Below are positions 1-5,129 of a stretch of DNA of 5,129 bases, in pieces (within the stretch, counting starts at the first letter, position 1; each line of letters starts with the position of its first letter). The position numbers and the translations under genes are program-made. The notes below the pieces were generated by a model. It searched no databases and had not been told where the DNA came from. It saw only the letters and a list, made by a program, of their open reading frames with translations. Origin of the DNA: Bacteroidota bacterium (GTDB taxonomy: Bacteria; Bacteroidota; Kryptoniia; Kryptoniales; JAKASW01); assembly GCA_021796055.1 (NCBI GenBank), contig JAJYOS010000526.1:1-5129 (forward strand), in the 5' to 3' direction.

Positions 1-157
1 GAAATTTCTGAACCCACCTTCGAGTTACTCGGGCGGCCTCTGGCCGCCTTTTTTTATTTTGTCCGTCAATGAAACAGATCGAAGATTGACCAGCTACAAT
101 CCCATCGAGTCCTCTTGAAAATGATGTCGGTGCTTCAGCTGCTGCTGTATTAGACAT
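1..157 (-). pseudogene. 5' end of a citrate-synthase-like gene, apparently broken after about 34 codons
   Basis: From an ATG at 157-155 the minus strand is open to the window edge (52 codons). Residues 16-33 read GLDGIVAGQSSICFIDGQ after residue R15. This matches the conserved N-terminal segment of citrate/2-methylcitrate synthases, the enzymes that condense acetyl-CoA or propionyl-CoA with oxaloacetate; there a glycine-hydrophobic-YRGY stretch normally follows IDG. Here IDGQN is instead followed by KKRRPEAARVTRR, which is simply the reverse of the plus-strand terminator hairpin. The other two minus frames past this point do not restore YRGY, so a simple frameshift does not explain the loss. 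The visible piece is therefore a 5' fragment joined to unrelated DNA near 55-62. Alternatives are a chimeric assembly or a diverged fusion continuing outside the window. The start lies 54 bp after the protease stop, as if it were once the third gene of the tmk operon. Homology was recognised by eye only. Confidence 0.5.
31..60 (+). terminator. Intrinsic (Rho-independent) terminator of a gene lying to the left
   Basis: The stem is GGCGGCC (32-38) paired perfectly with GGCCGCC (42-48) around a TCT loop, followed at once by seven T (49-55) and then ATTTT. This is a textbook intrinsic terminator for rightward transcription. A smaller hairpin, CGAG-TTA-CTCG (21-31), sits just before it. The gene being terminated must enter from the left edge. 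One frame has a TGA at 9-11, which could be its stop codon, but only a few codons are visible and I cannot identify the product. On the minus strand the same bases form an A-run before the hairpin, so the signal works in one direction only. Confidence 0.85.
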
Positions 158-158
158 T

Positions 159-172
159 TCCTTCGTTTCCTT
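159..172 (-). promoter_or_regulatory. Tandem Shine-Dalgarno-like sites before the citrate-synthase-like start
   Basis: Two copies of AAGGA are present on the minus strand, at 172-168 and 163-159, within a 7-bp direct repeat AAGGAAA spaced by 9 bp. The distal copy has about 10 bases to the ATG at 157 and the proximal copy only one. The distal copy is the more plausible ribosome site. Their presence supports 157 as a genuine, once-translated start rather than a chance ATG. Confidence 0.45.
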
Positions 173-173
173 G

Positions 174-188
174 TTTGATTGCATCAAA
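174..188. promoter_or_regulatory. Perfect 15-bp inverted repeat, possible operator or small hairpin
   Basis: TTTGAT (174-179) and ATCAAA (183-188) are perfect inverted half-sites around a 3-base centre. The repeat lies in the 54-bp gap between the protease stop and the citrate-synthase-like start, immediately upstream of the ribosome-binding sites. It lacks a GC-rich stem or a T-run, so it is a poor terminator. A dimeric repressor site or an mRNA hairpin limiting translation would fit the position. Six-base half-sites in AT-rich DNA can also arise by chance. Confidence 0.3.
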
Positions 189-211
189 TTTAACCTTCGA
201 GCCGCGCATAA

Positions 212-1879
212 TCAATGAGTCAGTCCCAGAATCCGCAGGTAAAGAAGTGAATTCCCGAGTATCCCTTCCGCTACTTTTGCCTGAGGGTCATAGCGCAGTG
301 TCGACCTGATCTGCGCGGTGTCGCCGCGGAATCGTCCGATTATCTCGGCCGTCAGGAGCTCGGAGATTTCCTTGGAATTCTTCTCGAACAATCCATGCTC
401 TTCGCTGTCAATCCTCTTCGAGATCGCCGCGATGTCCTTCTCAATGGCTGGGTCGTAACCGGAGTTCGACGCAACTTCATCCGCATCGTCCATTATCTGT
501 CCCAGATGTGATATGTATGTGAAGTCGCTGTGCTCGATATACTTTTTGAAATCTTCGAGCACGCTGTTCCCTGCGGTGAAATGATCGGGAATGGAATCGT
601 GTTTGGAGCGGAAGTCGGTCGCAAAGTTGAAGAACGTACCGGCGCGCAGAAGTTGTAGGACGTAGTTCGAATAGTGGTCCCCGGTTACGATGGAATCCGG
701 TTTGATTCCGCCCGCTTCGTACACGCCTCTTCCATCCAGCGTCCTGAATTCCTTCCTCAGGCTATCAGGAATAATAGCGCTTTCGCCGTCGCGTCTCCGG
801 TCATAATTGATCTTCTGAATGCACCTTCCGCTTGGGGTGTAATATCTCGCCGTCGTAATCTTAAGCTGGGCATTATAATCGAGCGGGAGGATAGTCTGTA
901 CCAGTCCTTTGCCGAAGGTGTTGGTGCCGACAACCACTGCGCGGTCGAGATCCTGCAGCGCACCGGTCACGATTTCGCTGGCACTTGCGCTGTTTCCGTT
1001 TACCAGAACCGCAAGCGGCAGATTCGGTGCGATCGGATCATGGTCGGACACATACTTCTTGTCGGAGGACGCGTCGCGGCCCTTTGTCATGACAATAACG
1101 CTCCCTTTGGGGACGAAGAGTTCGGCGATGTTCACCGCAGACTCCAGAAGGCCTCCAGGATTGTTGCGCAGATCGAGTATCAATCCTCTCAATTGCGTTC
1201 TCGCCATGAGATCCGTCAGCGCATTTCTCACTTCATCGTCGGAACCGCGAGAGAACTGATCGAGTTTTATGAAGCCGATCCCCGAATCGACGATTCCGTA
1301 GTATGAAACCGCCTTGAGCCTTATTTCCGAACGGACAAGTACTACCTGGAATGGCTGTTCGTCGCCCTCCCTTTTGACCGTCAGAGTTACCTGGGTACCG
1401 GGCTCGCCGCGAACCATATTGCTTATCTGATCGAGCTTGATGGCGGATACATCGGTGGTATCAATCTTAAGAATTTGATCCCCTATCCTCAATCCCTGCC
1501 TTTGGGCGCTGTAACCGTCGATCACGCCGGTAATGATGACTTTACCGTTGGCAGTCCCGATCGAGACTCCTATACCGCCATACTTGCCGGTAGTCAATAG
1601 ATCTATTTCGCCGCTGTTTTCCTTGTCCATGTAGACCGTGTACGGATCCAGCGATGCAAGCATTGCATCTATGCCCTTCCTCATGAACGGCTGCGGGGGG
1701 ACGGGGTCGACATAATTGTTGACGACATCCTTGTAGACCGCACCAAACAAATCTATGCTTCTTTTCACTTCGAAGAAGCTTTCGCTGTTCTGAATCACGA
1801 CAAAGCCTACACTGGTCGTTATCAGAACGACTGCAAATACCATAAGAGCTTTACGGCGCATTTCTCTCCTTCGCCACAT
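212..1879 (-). CDS. S41-family C-terminal processing peptidase (Ctp/tail-specific protease), membrane-anchored
   Basis: This serine protease belongs to the CtpA/CtpB/Prc family, which cuts envelope or secreted proteins at or near their C-termini. The 555-residue reading opens with a basic stretch and one hydrophobic segment (about 10-29) with no clear cleavage site, so the protein is probably anchored and faces the periplasm. A PDZ domain follows at about 99-186 (GGIGVSIG, then LRIGDQILKI). The catalytic core carries DLRNNPGG (236-243), the nucleophile Ser299 in SASASEIVTGAL, Lys324 in TFGKG, and Gln328. The 25-residue Ser-Lys spacing and the +4 Gln match the CtpB Ser-Lys-Gln arrangement, so the enzyme should be active. 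After the GGIKPD motif (390-395) comes an extension of about 155 residues, mostly helical by eye and of unknown role. The start overlaps the end of tmk by 29 bp and AAAGGA lies 6 bases upstream. A second start at 1861 (Met7) has its own AAGGAG, and either could be used. No minus-strand terminator follows the stop. Confidence 0.95.
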   Translation of the reverse strand: MWRRREMRRKALMVFAVVLITTSVGFVVIQNSESFFEVKRSIDLFGAVYKDVVNNYVDPVPPQPFMRKGIDAMLASLDPYTVYMDKENSGEIDLLTTGKYGGIGVSIGTANGKVIITGVIDGYSAQRQGLRIGDQILKIDTTDVSAIKLDQISNMVRGEPGTQVTLTVKREGDEQPFQVVLVRSEIRLKAVSYYGIVDSGIGFIKLDQFSRGSDDEVRNALTDLMARTQLRGLILDLRNNPGGLLESAVNIAELFVPKGSVIVMTKGRDASSDKKYVSDHDPIAPNLPLAVLVNGNSASASEIVTGALQDLDRAVVVGTNTFGKGLVQTILPLDYNAQLKITTARYYTPSGRCIQKINYDRRRDGESAIIPDSLRKEFRTLDGRGVYEAGGIKPDSIVTGDHYSNYVLQLLRAGTFFNFATDFRSKHDSIPDHFTAGNSVLEDFKKYIEHSDFTYISHLGQIMDDADEVASNSGYDPAIEKDIAAISKRIDSEEHGLFEKNSKEISELLTAEIIGRFRGDTAQIRSTLRYDPQAKVAEGILGNSLLYLRILGLTH

Positions 1880-2492
1880 TTTTTATCCTTTCAATAACTT
1901 CATCAAAAATCATTTCCGACATCGATTGGATCGACGCCCTTCCATCGACGAGTACGAATCGATTTGGTTCCTTTTTCGCGCACTCTGAGAATCCAGCAAT
2001 GACCTTCCGGAAAAATTCGAGCTCGGCATGTTCCATGCGATCAGCCTTCCGCCCCTCCAGTTCTCTCCTCCTGGAAGCCGCATCGAGGTCGAGCTCCACC
2101 AGGAAGACGACATCGGGGAGAAGATCGTGGGTGGCGAATCGGCTTACGCTCTCTATATCTTTCACCGGAACTCCGCGGCCGAATCCCTGGTACGCGACTG
2201 ATGAATAGAAGTACCTGTCGAGAATAACTGTCTTCCGAGCATCCAGGAGCGGGATTATTTTTTCTCTTACCAGCTGTGCCCTGCTTGCACTGAAAAGCAG
2301 GAATTCAGCCACGGGGTCGATTTTGAGATCGGACCGGTGGAGCAAAAGCTCCCTGATTCCTTCGCCGAGTCTTGTTCCGCCCGGCTCGCGGACTACTTCG
2401 TTAGGGATTCCCTCCCGGGTAAGCCTGCTCGAAAGAAGTTCTGCCTGGGTTGTTTTGCCGCCTCCGTCGATTCCTTCAAACGCTATTAACAC
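1851..2492 (-). CDS. tmk: Thymidylate kinase (dTMP kinase)
   Basis: The enzyme phosphorylates dTMP to dTDP with ATP in the cytoplasm, an essential step of dTTP supply. The 213-residue product is of normal family length. It starts with the P-loop EGIDGGGKTTQ (6-16), followed by REPGGT (35-40), SRAQ (70-73), the DRY motif with YSSVAYQG (92-103) for nucleotide and dTMP binding, and a LID region rich in Arg/Lys (about 141-152). The P-loop lacks the basic residue of the eukaryotic type while the LID supplies arginines, as in the E. coli-type enzymes. The start codon is GTG. It is effectively forced, because an in-frame TAA lies two codons upstream and the P-loop must sit right at the N-terminus. 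No good Shine-Dalgarno precedes it. The 3' end overlaps the protease start, so the two genes are almost certainly co-transcribed and perhaps translationally coupled. Confidence 0.97.
   Translation of the reverse strand: MLIAFEGIDGGGKTTQAELLSSRLTREGIPNEVVREPGGTRLGEGIRELLLHRSDLKIDPVAEFLLFSASRAQLVREKIIPLLDARKTVILDRYFYSSVAYQGFGRGVPVKDIESVSRFATHDLLPDVVFLVELDLDAASRRRELEGRKADRMEHAELEFFRKVIAGFSECAKKEPNRFVLVDGRASIQSMSEMIFDEVIERIKNVAKERNAP
1866..1871 (-). promoter_or_regulatory. Shine-Dalgarno AAGGAG for the alternative protease start at 1861
   Basis: On the minus strand AAGGAG is followed by AGAA and the ATG at 1861-1859 (Met7 of the longer reading). It lies inside the coding overlap, downstream of the first possible start at 1879. 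The shorter product would begin MRRKALMVF, a compact export or anchor signal, and would reduce the overlap with tmk to 11 bp. Sequence alone does not decide between the two starts, because the upstream start also has AAAGGA (1891-1886) at good spacing. Confidence 0.55.
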
Positions 2493-2497
2493 TCTTT

Positions 2498-2526
2498 AAA
2501 ATAACTTTGGACGTAAACTATTCCAA
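2498..2526 (-). promoter_or_regulatory. Candidate sigma70-type promoter for tmk, placing the start at or near the GTG
   Basis: On the minus strand TTGGAA (2526-2521) and TATTTT (2503-2498) are separated by exactly 17 bp, each matching the -35 and -10 consensus at four of six positions. The last base of the -10 lies only 5 bases before the GTG codon, so a normal start point falls on or within a base or two of the start codon. With no Shine-Dalgarno present, a leaderless mRNA is possible. The individual boxes are weak. The spacing and position are the main support. Confidence 0.4.
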
Positions 2527-2586
2527 TGACCGACGATAAATACGCACAGGGAAACCAGTAGCGGACTATTTTGAATCGATGCATTG

Positions 2587-2687
2587 GCACACAGGTATCA
2601 CGGAAAAGAGAAGATAACCACGGATCAAATCATTATTAGTCGATGTACCGGTAAGAAATCGTGCCTTTTTCAGTGTGCTCTGTGTGC
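2587..2687. repeat. Imperfect inverted-repeat element of about 100 bp in the divergent intergenic region
   Basis: The left arm (2587-2610) and the reverse complement of the right arm (2664-2687) agree at 17 of 24 positions, including the perfect outer 8 bp GCACACAG/CTGTGTGC and a shared CAC-n-GAAAA block. Between the arms lie an AACCACGGATCA stretch and the 8-bp palindrome TACCGGTA (2646-2653). The element contains no coding sequence I can defend. Its form suggests a small palindromic intergenic repeat or a decayed MITE-like element. The right arm also contains GTGTGC twice. No target-site duplication is obvious. Whether it is repeated elsewhere in the genome cannot be seen here. Confidence 0.35.
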
Positions 2688-2727
2688 AAAAATCTTAAAG
2701 TAGCCCACCACCGGAAAAGCCTGCAAA

Positions 2728-2756
2728 TTGAAAATAGCGCCCACAAAACCTATATT
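2728..2756 (+). promoter_or_regulatory. Candidate sigma70-type promoter for the AsmA-like gene (leaderless type)
   Basis: TTGAAA (2728-2733) and TATATT (2751-2756) each match the consensus at five of six positions and are separated by exactly 17 bp. The predicted start point, about 7 bases after the -10, is 2763-2764, which coincides with the A of the ATG at 2764. The stretch before the ATG (CATTTTCATCT-like, pyrimidine-rich) has no Shine-Dalgarno sequence. Both facts point to a leaderless transcript. This is the better of the two divergent promoter candidates. Confidence 0.55.
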
Positions 2757-2763
2757 TTCATCT

Positions 2764-5129
2764 ATGAGGAGAAGCAGAAGGATAATCAAGTATTTCGCGG
2801 TCACCGTGGGGATAGTCATCCTGGTAGCCATCATTTTTTCCAGGGTGATTTTCTCCAGCGACAGGTTAACGGCCCTTGTGCTCCCAAAGATTGGACAGCT
2901 CCTGAACCGGGAGGTTTCCGCCGAACAGGTCGAGTTGTCATTCTTCCCTACGATCGGAATTAAGATTACGGGCCTGAGAGTCACAAACCCATCCTCTTTA
3001 AAGTTTGATAGCCCCTACCTGCTAGATGCCAAATCGGTCGTCATCGACGCGAAGATTCTCCCACTTCTCAAGAACAGACTGGTCATCAATAACGTCATCT
3101 TCTACTCCCCCACATTCTATATCGAACAGAATAGAAGAGGGAGAATGAACACCGACCGTCTGTTGAGTGAATCGTTTTACGGGGGAAGACGAAACGTGAG
3201 AGGGTCGCTGTCGAGTCTTCTTCTCTCAAATTTCGAGGTCGTCAACGGAAACGTGATCTGGTATAACAGCCCGGGAGGAATATCGACGAAGTTTCTCAAC
3301 GTGGATTTCACGTCAAAAATTGAGACGGTAGTCGAAGAGGACAAGCTCCTCCTAAATTCGCAGCTGAGAGTTGGACGGTTCGAATTCTGGAAAGGCAACT
3401 CCGATCTTTTCAAAGGCAACAATATCGACATATCTGCCAAGCTCGATTATGACAAGCGGCACGATCTTGTCCAGATCCAATCGGAACGAGTTTCAATATT
3501 CGGCATAAGGCTGAGGACCTCACTCAGATTCGCTTTTTACCCGTCCACTTCCGTGTCCGTATACACCGTGAACGTGGATTCCTCGGCGAGCGCATTGTAC
3601 AACCTGCTTCCGGAATTTCTGCAGAACGTGGTGATCAGGAAATCTGTCGAGGGGCGGATGGGATTGGAGTTTCACCTTGTGAAACTTCCATCAGGGACCG
3701 ACATGAAGCTGCTTTTCAACCTCAGCGACTTCCATGCCCTGCTGCGGTCGGGTGATTCCCTTTCTGTCAGACATCTCGCCGGCAAATACATGATAAAGGA
3801 CGACTCATCTGCATTTTCACTTTCAGTACCGAGCGCGACTCTCGGACAGAACATCGCCTCAGTGACTTTCAAAGTGAGTCCTCCAAGGACGGCGATGGCC
3901 AACGTGTCGGCCGACATCGATCTCCGGAGGCTCGCCCGAAACCTCAACATCCCTGACGAAGACAGGTTCTCAGGTTTGGTGAAGGCAAGATACAGATTCG
4001 ACTACGATGCCCGGCTGAAGAAAGTAAGAGCAGCGGGACTTATAACTTTCGCGGATGCCCTTGTTCGGATACCGATCGGCATCGATACCCTCTACACCGG
4101 AGAATGCGACGGGAGTATTTCCCTGCAGAACAACCGCGCCACGTTCAACAAGCTTCTGGTGCGGCTTGGCGCCAGCGATCTCGTTTTGAGCGGAAGCCTT
4201 ACTGATTACCAGACCGCGTTCCTGGGCAGCAAGACCTCCATGCCGCTCCTCAAGCTGAAGGCGGTATCAAAGACTTTCAGCACGATAGGCCTTCTGCCCC
4301 ATATGAACCTGAACATAGGAAGACCCCTCCTGGCATGGCTTCCGACGGCGAACATTTACCTGGTGTTCAACGCAGGCAGGTTCCTGACCCCGACAGATTC
4401 GCTGGTGAAGGTATCAGCGGACGTGCGGCTGCTCGATTATTTTGTCAAGCTGCGGAGGCTTAGCTATACATCACCGATTGGAAACTTCATCGTCTCCGGA
4501 TGGACGGATTACAGTCAGGAGAACAAAACTACTTTCAGCATCAGAACCAATGTGTCGACCACTAATTTCGGAAGGCTGGTTAAGAAGTACCTGGGAAGGA
4601 CCGAGATTTCCGGCGGGAACGGAAACGGCTCTCTTACACTTAACGGCGTCTACGACGATTCAGGAAAAGTAGACCTGGCGAGTCTCGGCGGCCGCGGACA
4701 TATCAACCTCTCAAACGTTACCTTAAAAGACTACTCCGTCCTCACAAAGCTGTATTCATTCCTCGGGGCTAAGGGGAGAGATTCTGCGAAGTTCAAGGAT
4801 GCCGCCTTCACAATCGACATCACTGACGGCAGAGTCTATTTCAATAGACTTGTCGCTTACGGCGCCCCATTGGATTTAAGGCTCGACGGCTGGCACGGGT
4901 TCGACGGTACCCTCGACTACAAACTCGCTCTAAAGATCTACCCCCCTGTCAGCACGGAAATGGCCTCCTATCTTGGCATATCATATCCGGATCTCAATCT
5001 AGGCCCGGATAACACTCTTACGCTGGGAGTTGTCGCCGGTGGGACGACAACCGACGCACGCTTCACCATCGTATCCTTCAATGGGGCAATCGCCGGGGTG
5101 AACACCTCAATTTCAGAAGCTTTATTTGC
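2764..5129 (+). CDS. AsmA-family envelope protein, 3' end outside the window
   Basis: The frame is open from the ATG at 2764 to the window edge (788 codons plus two bases) without a stop. A basic N-terminus (MRRSRR) and one hydrophobic segment (about 7-25) predict an inner-membrane anchor with the bulk in the periplasm. Residues about 34-134 match the AsmA N-terminal pattern: LNREVSAEQVELSFFP, GIKITGLRVTNP, then PLLKNRLVINNVIFYSPTFYIE and a GRMNTDRLL stretch. The middle is a long run of alternating hydrophobic/polar beta-strands. Residues about 615-765 resemble the AsmA-like C-terminal region (GNGSLTLNG, LASLGGRGHINLSN, FTIDITDGRVYF, LDLRLDGWHGFDGTLDY). Members such as AsmA, TamB and YhdP form long beta-rich grooves linked to outer-membrane assembly and lipid transport between membranes; that role is taken from the family and is not shown here. 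The closest functional class within the family cannot be told by eye. It is divergent from tmk across 271 bp. Upstream Met codons in frame are absent nearby, and the promoter position supports this start. Confidence 0.88.
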   Translation, partial: MRRSRRIIKYFAVTVGIVILVAIIFSRVIFSSDRLTALVLPKIGQLLNREVSAEQVELSFFPTIGIKITGLRVTNPSSLKFDSPYLLDAKSVVIDAKILPLLKNRLVINNVIFYSPTFYIEQNRRGRMNTDRLLSESFYGGRRNVRGSLSSLLLSNFEVVNGNVIWYNSPGGISTKFLNVDFTSKIETVVEEDKLLLNSQLRVGRFEFWKGNSDLFKGNNIDISAKLDYDKRHDLVQIQSERVSIFGIRLRTSLRFAFYPSTSVSVYTVNVDSSASALYNLLPEFLQNVVIRKSVEGRMGLEFHLVKLPSGTDMKLLFNLSDFHALLRSGDSLSVRHLAGKYMIKDDSSAFSLSVPSATLGQNIASVTFKVSPPRTAMANVSADIDLRRLARNLNIPDEDRFSGLVKARYRFDYDARLKKVRAAGLITFADALVRIPIGIDTLYTGECDGSISLQNNRATFNKLLVRLGASDLVLSGSLTDYQTAFLGSKTSMPLLKLKAVSKTFSTIGLLPHMNLNIGRPLLAWLPTANIYLVFNAGRFLTPTDSLVKVSADVRLLDYFVKLRRLSYTSPIGNFIVSGWTDYSQENKTTFSIRTNVSTTNFGRLVKKYLGRTEISGGNGNGSLTLNGVYDDSGKVDLASLGGRGHINLSNVTLKDYSVLTKLYSFLGAKGRDSAKFKDAAFTIDITDGRVYFNRLVAYGAPLDLRLDGWHGFDGTLDYKLALKIYPPVSTEMASYLGISYPDLNLGPDNTLTLGVVAGGTTTDARFTIVSFNGAIAGVNTSISEALF

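Noticed and set aside
49..62. Simple frameshift in the A/T homopolymer as the reason the citrate synthase similarity stops
   Set aside because: I read all three minus frames beyond the run. One stops at once, one stops after the hairpin, and none shows the expected YRGY segment.
1..72. Plus-strand frame running through the terminator to a TGA at 70-72
   Set aside because: It would translate the hairpin and T-run as coding sequence. A stop at 9-11 in another frame is more natural for a gene followed by this terminator.
909..1259. Second antisense frame over the protease core (116 codons)
   Set aside because: It overlaps both the protease and the other antisense frame and is low-complexity in Ser/Arg, so it is a by-product of the real gene's codon pattern.
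674..1306. Open frame of 210 codons on the plus strand antisense to the protease
   Set aside because: It lies wholly inside the protease coding region opposite conserved catalytic motifs, has no recognisable domain, promoter or ribosome site, and its composition follows the opposite strand's codons.
1910..2208. Short frames of 67-69 codons on both strands within tmk
   Set aside because: They sit inside the conserved LID and DRY region of thymidylate kinase and carry no independent signals.
2646..2653. TACCGGTA palindrome as a stand-alone operator
   Set aside because: Eight-base palindromes are common by chance. It is better viewed as part of the larger inverted-repeat element.
2661..2984. 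Frames of about 100 codons on either strand across the AsmA start and the intergenic region
   Set aside because: They overlap the AsmA membrane segment and N-terminal signature in the correct frame and have no homology or ribosome site.
3177..3950. Minus-strand frames of 87 and 92 codons inside the AsmA-like gene
   Set aside because: The plus-strand frame is continuous and family-like through this region, and the antisense frames are Arg/Ser-rich shadows.
4442..4672. Plus-strand frame of 76 codons in a different phase from the AsmA-like gene
   Set aside because: It lies fully inside the AsmA-like frame with no start signal or recognisable protein.

Overview
This window appears to be bacterial chromosome from an envelope-bearing (Gram-negative type) organism. 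It holds two tightly linked genes on the minus strand (thymidylate kinase, then a C-terminal processing protease) and a divergent, long AsmA-like gene on the plus strand that runs off the right edge. The base composition looks balanced, near 50% GC by eye. The protease has a single N-terminal membrane segment and a long C-terminal extension, and an AsmA-type protein implies an outer membrane. These traits fit the Bacteroidota/Ignavibacteriota/Chlorobiota side of the tree, but that placement is an inference and no marker here proves it. No tRNA, rRNA, CRISPR array or transposase is visible.

Layout. Positions 1-60 hold the tail of something transcribed rightwards from outside the window: a near-ideal intrinsic terminator at 31-60. 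Directly abutting it, on the minus strand from 157 leftwards, is the start of a citrate-synthase-like gene with about 34 recognisable N-terminal codons. Its similarity stops at the terminator, so it looks like a broken gene or a rearrangement junction. Positions 158-211 are a short spacer with a 15-bp palindrome and two tandem Shine-Dalgarno-like sequences. The S41 protease (212-1879) and tmk (1851-2492) overlap by up to 29 bp and read as one operon, tmk first. Positions 2493-2763 are the divergent regulatory region, with a promoter-like sequence for each side and an imperfect inverted-repeat element of about 100 bp between them. The AsmA-like gene starts at 2764 and is open to 5129 (788 codons, 3' end missing).

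How the parts fit. Tmk supplies dTDP for DNA synthesis. The protease acts in the periplasm or at the membrane on C-termini of envelope proteins. The AsmA-like protein belongs to a family tied to outer-membrane assembly and lipid traffic. Both divergent promoter candidates place the transcription start at or within a base or two of the start codon, and neither gene has a convincing Shine-Dalgarno sequence, so both mRNAs may be leaderless. I see no new defence or mobile system. The points most worth a second look are the truncated citrate synthase start at a terminator, the paired leaderless-type promoters, and the inverted-repeat element.
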